From Paracoccaceae bacterium (GTDB lineage Bacteria > Pseudomonadota > Alphaproteobacteria > Rhodobacterales > Rhodobacteraceae), in NCBI GenBank assembly GCA_023260935.1, contig JALQTL010000433.1, positions 1 through 10,771 of the forward strand: a stretch of DNA of 10,771 bases, read 5' to 3'. Below are positions 6,903 through 10,771 of the stretch, one piece after another. The translations under genes were made by a program, and so were the position numbers. Under the pieces are notes generated by a model that did not search any database, was not told the origin of the DNA, and was given only the letters and a program-made list of their open reading frames with translations. The first letter of the stretch is position 1. Each line of letters begins with the position of its first letter.

Positions 6903-7577
6903 ATGCATGCGCTTTCGTTCCATGGCCAGATGCTGCAACTTCTACCGTCGGGCGCGCTTTTCCTGCCCGAACGGGCGCTGCTTTGCGTGTCAGACCTGCA
7001 CCTTGGCAAATCCGAACGGCTGGCCCGTCGGGGGGGCAGCCTTTTGCCGCCCTATGAAACCCGCGAAACACTGGCGCGGCTGGATGCGGAAATCGACCGC
7101 ACGGGTGCTGCAACGGTGATCTGTCTGGGTGACAGCTTTGACGACAAGGCCAGCCTTGATGGTCTGGCCGAGGATGACCGGCTGTGGCTGGTGCGGCTGA
7201 TGGCCGGGCGGCAGTGGATCTGGGTGGAAGGCAACCACGATGCAGGCCCGCTGGATATCGCCGGCACCCACCGGGCCGAGGTTCAGATCGGCAGCCTGAC
7301 CTTCCGCCATCAGGCCGAACCCGGGGCTCAGGCTGAAATCTCGGGGCATTTTCATCCCAAAGTGCGGCTGGCGGGCAAGGCGTGGCGGGCATTTCTGATG
7401 GATCAGGCGCGGCTGATCCTGCCGGCTTTCGGGGCCTACACGGGCGGGCTTTGGGCGGAAGACCCGGTTCTGTCCGGCCTGATGGGCAAGGATGCCGTGG
7501 CCGTGCTTTGCGGCCCCGGCCTTCACCGCATCCCGATGCCGCGGGCCGCGACAACAGCCTCTACCTTTGCGCGATAG
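6903..7577 (+). CDS. pdeM: Ligase-associated DNA damage response endonuclease PdeM
   Basis: Binuclear metallophosphoesterase-fold enzyme. The Pseudomonas putida relative (MPE) is a manganese-dependent DNA endonuclease encoded beside Lhr-Core, Exo and ligase. It has 224 residues, the expected size. Metal-site motifs in order are SDLHLGK (D31, H33), GDSFDD (D77), EGNHD (N111, H112), FRHQ (H136) and GHFHP (H149, H151); all core ligands are present. SERLARRGG just after the first motif is characteristic of this subfamily. The ATG at 6903 lies 39 nt after the helicase stop. No good Shine-Dalgarno is seen, so it is probably translated from the helicase transcript. The last 55 nt overlap, tail to tail, the 3' end of the LytTR gene on the other strand, and no terminator separates them. 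An incision or end-processing role in repair with the helicase is inferred from the family. Confidence 0.92.
   Translation: MHALSFHGQMLQLLPSGALFLPERALLCVSDLHLGKSERLARRGGSLLPPYETRETLARLDAEIDRTGAATVICLGDSFDDKASLDGLAEDDRLWLVRLMAGRQWIWVEGNHDAGPLDIAGTHRAEVQIGSLTFRHQAEPGAQAEISGHFHPKVRLAGKAWRAFLMDQARLILPAFGAYTGGLWAEDPVLSGLMGKDAVAVLCGPGLHRIPMPRAATTASTFAR
7510..7549. repeat. Stem-loop in the pdeM/LytTR convergent overlap
   Basis: GCGGCCC (7510-7516) pairs perfectly with GGGCCGC (7543-7549). The stem continues with CGGC (7517-7520) against GCCG (7538-7541), with C7542 bulged. It spans the LytTR stop codon and the final codons of pdeM. Neither strand has a T tract after the stem, so it is not a standard intrinsic terminator. 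It could still slow polymerase or protect 3' ends on both strands. Confidence 0.4.
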
Positions 7578-8302
7578 GTGCGGCTGACCGGGATCGCAGC
7601 ACCGGTCTTGAGCCGGAGCAGAAGGCGCCTGTCAGATTTTTCAAGCCCTTCCACCGCATCCCATGCTACCCAATGCGACCGATGCACCCGCGCACCTTCG
7701 ACGGGGCCCACCAGATCCATCGCATCGGACAGGCGCATCAGAAGCGCGGCACTGCCGGACGATGTGACGACATCGACGTAATGGTCGCGCACCGAGATCG
7801 AGATCAGCTCGCCCGGCTGAACTTCGGGCGGAAGCCGCTGAACCAGCCGCGGCCCTTCGGGCGTGGTGGCCAATGCCTTTGTCGTGGGGGTATTGCGCCG
7901 CATGGCATGGCGATAGGATTCGACACCCAAGGATGTCATGAAGACATAAAGGCCCAATTCATGCCATGCGGGGGCAAGATCGGTAATCGCAAAGGGTGAA
8001 TGGGACAGAACGGCAAGCGCAATCGGGGGCAGGATCAGCGCAAGGATCAGTGCGATCAGCGTGGATCCATATCGAAAGGACCGGATCGCAAGTGTGCCAT
8101 GAACAAAGGCCCGAACGACAATTCCCAACAGGATGACAATCGCCATGGTCACGGACCAGAAGGCCAGCCGCGCCGGAAAATCAAGCACCTGATAGGTGCC
8201 GAAAGGCCCGGCAAAGCTGACGATGACTGTCAGCACGCCCCAGATGACATATGGCATTCTGCCTTGAAAAACGGCACGCAACTCGTCAATCAACCTGTTC
8301 AT
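7523..8302 (-). CDS. Membrane-bound LytTR-domain DNA-binding protein
   Basis: Probable inner-membrane transcription regulator of 259 residues. Four hydrophobic segments (about 18-34, 46-64, 80-98, 112-125) precede a C-terminal LytTR domain (about 152-255). LytTR-like landmarks are the ISISVRDHYVDVVT strand (168-180), VHRSHWVAWDAV (207-218) and IPVSRTYRAKVEAV (237-250). There is no receiver or histidine kinase domain, so a signal would have to reach the DNA-binding part through the membrane segment directly. The start is the ATG at 8302; the frame stays open 68 codons upstream, but that stretch is Cys/Arg-rich and covers the intergenic hairpins. Only a G-rich run precedes the ATG, so the ribosome-binding site is weak. 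It diverges from the Kdo operon and overlaps the 3' end of pdeM by 55 bp. Control of kdsD or of itself is inference from position. Confidence 0.87.
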   Translation of the reverse strand: MNRLIDELRAVFQGRMPYVIWGVLTVIVSFAGPFGTYQVLDFPARLAFWSVTMAIVILLGIVVRAFVHGTLAIRSFRYGSTLIALILALILPPIALAVLSHSPFAITDLAPAWHELGLYVFMTSLGVESYRHAMRRNTPTTKALATTPEGPRLVQRLPPEVQPGELISISVRDHYVDVVTSSGSAALLMRLSDAMDLVGPVEGARVHRSHWVAWDAVEGLEKSDRRLLLRLKTGAAIPVSRTYRAKVEAVVAARGIGMR

Positions 8303-8332
8303 GGCCCCCCCACACCGGGCTTTGAACGCTAT

Positions 8333-8374
8333 CCCCCGAAAACACCGGGGGCACCGGCCCGGCAAAGTGCCGGG
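8333..8374. repeat. Two tandem GC hairpins in the LytTR gene leader
   Basis: Hairpin 1 has CCCCCG (8333-8338) and CGGGGG (8346-8351) around a 7-nt loop. Hairpin 2 has CCCGGCA (8358-8364) and TGCCGGG (8368-8374) around a 3-nt loop. They are 6 nt apart, with hairpin 1 beginning about 30 nt upstream of the LytTR start codon. Neither has a following T tract on either strand. No gene ends here, so leader structures for the LytTR mRNA are more likely than terminators. Confidence 0.45.
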
Positions 8375-8410
8375 TGCGACCTTATCTATTCTGGCAATGA
8401 AGATATCCAG

Positions 8411-8416
8411 TAAAAT
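8411..8416 (+). promoter_or_regulatory. Possible -10 element upstream of kdsD
   Basis: TAAAAT differs from the consensus -10 at one position and is the best AT-rich hexamer in the divergent region. No convincing -35 is seen 16-18 nt upstream (TTCTGG at 8389-8394 is poor). An activator, or a promoter elsewhere, may be needed. Transcription from here would give a leader of about 115-120 nt. Confidence 0.25.
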
Positions 8417-8429
8417 GTGACACTCACAT
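8415..8429. promoter_or_regulatory. Perfect 6-3-6 inverted repeat (candidate operator)
   Basis: ATGTGA (8415-8420), spacer CAC, TCACAT (8424-8429). The repeat lies between the divergent LytTR and kdsD genes and overlaps the end of the TAAAAT hexamer, where a dimeric repressor would block initiation. The half-sites resemble CRP half-sites, but the 3-nt spacer is shorter than the usual 6. Confidence 0.4.
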
Positions 8430-8527
8430 GCCCGATCCGCCGCGTTTCGCCAATCTGGCAGGCAAGGCTTTCGGCCCGGCACGGAACACTGTATCACCGC
8501 GGTCAAGGACGGTTTGGGATCTGCAAC

Positions 8528-8534
8528 AAGGGGG
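8528..8534 (+). promoter_or_regulatory. Shine-Dalgarno that decides the GTG start of kdsD
   Basis: AAGGGGG lies 6 nt before the GTG at 8541. The in-frame TTG at 8514 has no comparable site, and starting at the GTG gives a 329-residue protein matching the 328 residues of E. coli KdsD. Confidence 0.6.
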
Positions 8535-8540
8535 CAGAAC

Positions 8541-9530
8541 GTGCAAGGCAGCCAAAGGCCTACCGAAGATGACGCCGCTCAGGCGGTCATCCGGACCGCG
8601 GAGCGGGTTCTGCGGGCCGAGGGAGAGGCCGTGCTGCGCATGGCGGCAAACCTGCCGGCAGATTTTCCCGCGGTCATTCGCATGCTGCTGGCCTGTCGCG
8701 GCAGGGTGATCCTTTCCGGTATCGGCAAGTCGGGGCATATCGCGCGCAAGATTTCATCCACGCTTGCCAGCACAGGCACACCGTCGTCCTTTGTGCATCC
8801 GTCAGAAGCCAGCCACGGCGATCTGGGCATGGTGACCGAGGCGGATGTCTGCATCCTGATTTCGAATTCCGGCGAAACGGCCGAACTGGGCGATCTGATC
8901 ACCCACACCCGGCGCTTCGGCATTCCGCTGATCGGCCTGTCGCGCGATCCTGGCAGCACGCTGATGCGCGCGTCAGACCTGCGGCTGGTCTTGCCGGCAG
9001 AGCCGGAGGCCTGCGCCATCGGGATGGCGCCCACGACATCAACCACGCTGACACTGGCGCTTGGCGATGCGCTGGCGGTGGCGCTGATGGAACAGCGCGG
9101 CTTCCTGAAGGAAAACTTCCGCGATTTTCACCCCGGCGGAAAGCTGGGGTCGCGCCTTGCGCTGGTGCATCAGTTGATGGAACCGGCCGGGGCGCTGCCG
9201 CTGGTGGCCGAAGACGCGCCGATGGATGCGACCGTCATCACCATGTCGGGCAAGGGTTTCGGCATTGCCTGCCTTGTGGATGAAGCGGGGCGTCTGGCGG
9301 GGGTGATTTCCGACGGTGACCTGCGCCGCAACATCGCGGGGCTTTTCGACAAGAAGGCCGGCGATATCGCCACCCGCACCCCGCACACCGCCCCGCCCGA
9401 CATGCTGGCCGCCGAGGCGGTGAAGATCATGAACAGCCGCAAGGTCACCGCCCTTGTGGTGATCGACGAAGACCGCAGGCCGATCGGGTTGATCCGCCTG
9501 CATGATTGCCTGAAAGCCGGAGTCGCATGA
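8541..9530 (+). CDS. kdsD: Arabinose-5-phosphate isomerase, KdsD/KpsF/GutQ family
   Basis: Cytosolic aldose-ketose isomerase converting ribulose 5-phosphate to arabinose 5-phosphate, the first dedicated step to Kdo. It has 329 residues. An N-terminal SIS sugar-phosphate domain carries SGIGKSGHIARK (K63), SNSGET (E112), the PEACAIGMAPTTSTT loop (E156) and DFHPGGKLG (H197). These are the positions of the catalytic Lys, two Glu and His known in E. coli KdsD. Two CBS domains follow at about 210-270 and 275-326. The GTG start is supported by AAGGGGG 6 nt upstream. Its stop overlaps the kdsB start as ATGA, so the two are translationally coupled. Being first in a kdsD-kdsB-kdsA order rather than beside lpt genes suggests a capsule (KpsF-like) or dedicated Kdo set. 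Whether another copy exists in the genome cannot be seen from here. Confidence 0.93.
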   Translation: MQGSQRPTEDDAAQAVIRTAERVLRAEGEAVLRMAANLPADFPAVIRMLLACRGRVILSGIGKSGHIARKISSTLASTGTPSSFVHPSEASHGDLGMVTEADVCILISNSGETAELGDLITHTRRFGIPLIGLSRDPGSTLMRASDLRLVLPAEPEACAIGMAPTTSTTLTLALGDALAVALMEQRGFLKENFRDFHPGGKLGSRLALVHQLMEPAGALPLVAEDAPMDATVITMSGKGFGIACLVDEAGRLAGVISDGDLRRNIAGLFDKKAGDIATRTPHTAPPDMLAAEAVKIMNSRKVTALVVIDEDRRPIGLIRLHDCLKAGVA

Positions 9531-10318
9531 AGACCGTCATCATCATTCCCGCCCGCTTCGCCTCGCAACGCTATCCGGGCAAGCCGCTTGCCCTGCTGCG
9601 CGATGGGCAGGGCGTGTCGAAATCCCTGATCCAGCGTTCGTGGGAGGCAGCGCAAGCCGTCACGGGCGCCGATGCCATCTTTGTCGCCACCGATGATGAC
9701 CGCATCCGCAACGCCGCCGAAAGCTTTGGCGCCAAGGTCATCATGACCTCGGACCAATGCGAAAACGGCACCATGCGCTGTGCCGACGCGCTGGAAAAGG
9801 GCGGGATCTCTGCCGATCTGGTGATAAACCTGCAAGGCGATTCACCGCTGACACCGCCCTGGTTCGTCGAGGCTTTGATCACCCATATGAAAGCCAACCC
9901 CGGCGTGCCGGTGGCCACGCCGGTCGTGCGCTGCGATGCCGAAACCTATACCCATTTCACCGCAGACCGTCGCGCGGGTCGGGTGGGCGGCACCACGGCC
10001 GTCTTCGATGCGGCGGGACATGCGCTTTATTTCTCGAAAGAAGTCATCCCCTATATCGACCCCGGCCGTCATGCCGATGCGCATCGCCATGTGTTCCACC
10101 ATGTCGGTCTTTACGGTTATACCCCGGCCGCCCTTGCGAAATACGCTACCTTCCGTCAGGGCCCGCTGGAGCGGCTGGAAGGGCTGGAACAGCTACGCTT
10201 CCTTGAAAACGGCGTGCCCATCGCCTGTGTCGAGGTGGAAACCCAAGGCCGCGTGTTCTGGGAATTGAACAACCCCGAAGATGTGGCCCGCATCGAAAGC
10301 ATTCTGGCAAGGAACTGA
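9527..10318 (+). CDS. kdsB: CMP-Kdo synthetase family cytidylyltransferase (divergent KdsB)
   Basis: Cytosolic nucleotidyltransferase that would form CMP-Kdo from Kdo and CTP. It has 263 residues against 248 in E. coli. The N-terminal nucleotide-binding motif IIIPARFASQRYPGKPL (6-21) is typical, and QGD with metal ligand D105 is kept. The C-terminal region GPLERLEGLEQLRFLENG (212-229) matches the family's PLExxExLEQLR. Differences from E. coli are QGDSP for QGDEP (S106), NGTMRCADA for SGTERLAEV, and LNNPED for VDTPED. The last places Asn248 where E. coli has the second metal-binding Asp (recalled as D235). The start is the ATG at 9527, overlapping the kdsD stop; the frame runs seven codons further upstream without family match. 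The neighbours kdsD and kdsA make Kdo the likely sugar. The substitutions leave a related sugar, or an altered metal requirement, open. Confidence 0.87.
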   Translation: MKTVIIIPARFASQRYPGKPLALLRDGQGVSKSLIQRSWEAAQAVTGADAIFVATDDDRIRNAAESFGAKVIMTSDQCENGTMRCADALEKGGISADLVINLQGDSPLTPPWFVEALITHMKANPGVPVATPVVRCDAETYTHFTADRRAGRVGGTTAVFDAAGHALYFSKEVIPYIDPGRHADAHRHVFHHVGLYGYTPAALAKYATFRQGPLERLEGLEQLRFLENGVPIACVEVETQGRVFWELNNPEDVARIESILARN

Positions 10319-10322
10319 CCCA

Positions 10323-10771
10323 ATGACCGATACACGCATTGTCACCATCGGTCAGGTCAAGCTGGGGGGCGACCTGCCCTTTGCCTTGATCGCCGGGCCC
10401 TGCCAGCTTGAAAGCCTTGACCATGCCCGCATGATGGCCGGGCGCATCGCCGAGGCCTGCGCGCCGACAAGCACGCCTTTCATCTTCAAGGCCAGCTATG
10501 ACAAGGCCAACCGGTCCTCTCTTGGCTCTGTCCGCGGGCTGGGGCTGGAAAAGGGGGTCGAGATTCTGGCCCGTATCCGCGAGGAATTCGGTTGCCCCGT
10601 GCTGACCGATGTTCACACCGCCGCCGATTGCGCGCCCGTGGCCGAGGGCGTGGACGTACTGCAAATCCCCGCCTTCCTGTGCCGCCAGACCGATCTCTTG
10701 CTGGCCGCAGGGCAAACCGGGCGCGCGATCAACGTGAAGAAGGGGCAGTTTCTTGCCCCATGGGACATGAG
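10323..10771 (+). CDS. kdsA: 3-deoxy-D-manno-octulosonate 8-phosphate synthase, N-terminal part (3' end off window)
   Basis: Cytosolic TIM-barrel enzyme condensing arabinose 5-phosphate with phosphoenolpyruvate to Kdo 8-phosphate. 149 codons are present; the family is about 280 residues. Visible motifs are LIAGPCQLES (22-31), FKASYDKANRSS, GLGLEKGVEIL, VLTDVH, QIPAFLCRQTDLL and INVKKGQFLAPWDM, all matching the PEP and A5P binding loops. C27 in the GPC motif takes the place of the E. coli Asn (N26), marking the metal-dependent class known from Aquifex aeolicus, and KKGQFLAPWD also fits that class. The ATG at 10323 follows the kdsB stop by 4 nt, with AAGGA about 9 nt upstream near the end of kdsB. 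It works directly after KdsD and two steps before KdsB. The intervening phosphatase KdsC is not in the window. Confidence 0.95.
   Translation, partial: MTDTRIVTIGQVKLGGDLPFALIAGPCQLESLDHARMMAGRIAEACAPTSTPFIFKASYDKANRSSLGSVRGLGLEKGVEILARIREEFGCPVLTDVHTAADCAPVAEGVDVLQIPAFLCRQTDLLLAAGQTGRAINVKKGQFLAPWDM

Noticed and set aside
5670..6938. 422-residue minus-strand ORF opposite the helicase
   Set aside because: Gln/Arg/Gly-rich with no domain or good start; shadow of the helicase C-terminal half.
7100..7577. Classifying the 6903-7577 gene as a generic phosphoesterase or calcineurin-like enzyme
   Set aside because: The SERLARRGG segment after SDLHLGK and its place behind the Lhr-Core helicase fit PdeM specifically.
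8333..8374. Intrinsic terminator
   Set aside because: No T tract follows either hairpin on either strand and no gene ends nearby.
8415..8429. CRP/FNR-type binding site
   Set aside because: Half-sites resemble TGTGA/TCACA, but the spacer is 3 nt rather than the 6 nt these dimers need; kept only as a dyad of unknown binder.
8303..8506. 68-codon N-terminal extension of the LytTR protein
   Set aside because: Cys/Arg-rich sequence lying over the hairpins and dyad; the ATG at 8302 directly precedes the normal N-terminus and membrane helices.
8428..8709. 93-residue plus-strand ORF starting in the LytTR-kdsD spacer
   Set aside because: Runs into kdsD in another frame, has Arg/Pro/Cys-rich composition and no ribosome-binding site; the real start at 8541 has a good one.

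Overview
The window looks like chromosomal DNA of a Rhodobacteraceae-type alphaproteobacterium (Rhodobacter/Paracoccus relatives). It is GC-rich with strong third-position G/C bias. That bias produces many long antisense shadow ORFs. Recognition of the family is from protein character only; no database search was possible. Genes are tightly packed with short gaps or 1-4 nt overlaps. I see no insertion sequences, phage genes, tRNA or rRNA genes, or CRISPR repeats.

Left arm (1-4344, minus strand). A five-member, probably co-transcribed set reads right to left: a YmdB-type metallophosphoesterase, a DMT/EamA transporter starting at a TTG that overlaps the previous stop, an SLC13-type permease with two RCK_C domains, a small unrecognised ORF, and the N-terminal third of a phosphomannomutase-like phosphohexomutase that runs off the left edge.

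Middle (4345-7577, plus strand). Diverging from this set are a ligase-associated Lhr-Core-type DEXH helicase and PdeM, a metallophosphoesterase-fold DNA endonuclease. These are two parts of a DNA repair cassette usually described with an ATP-dependent ligase and an MBL-fold exonuclease, neither of which is in view. The divergent intergenic region has candidate promoters on both strands, each placed so that the mRNA could be leaderless.

Right arm (7523-10771). A four-helix membrane protein with a C-terminal LytTR DNA-binding domain lies on the minus strand. Its 3' end overlaps the 3' end of pdeM by 55 bp. A roughly 240 bp divergent region follows, holding two GC hairpins and a perfect 6-3-6 inverted repeat. 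It leads into a plus-strand Kdo (3-deoxy-D-manno-octulosonate) operon: kdsD (GTG start), kdsB (ATGA overlap) and kdsA (4 nt gap, cut by the right edge). Together these would make arabinose-5-phosphate, Kdo-8-phosphate and CMP-Kdo for lipopolysaccharide or capsule. The phosphatase kdsC is not in view. KdsA carries the cysteine of the metal-dependent class. KdsB departs from the E. coli enzyme at several conserved positions, including one of its two metal-binding aspartates.

Nothing here is clearly a new system. The most useful leads are the divergent KdsB, the membrane LytTR regulator facing the Kdo operon across a palindrome, the separated Lhr-Core/PdeM pair, and the pdeM/LytTR antisense overlap.
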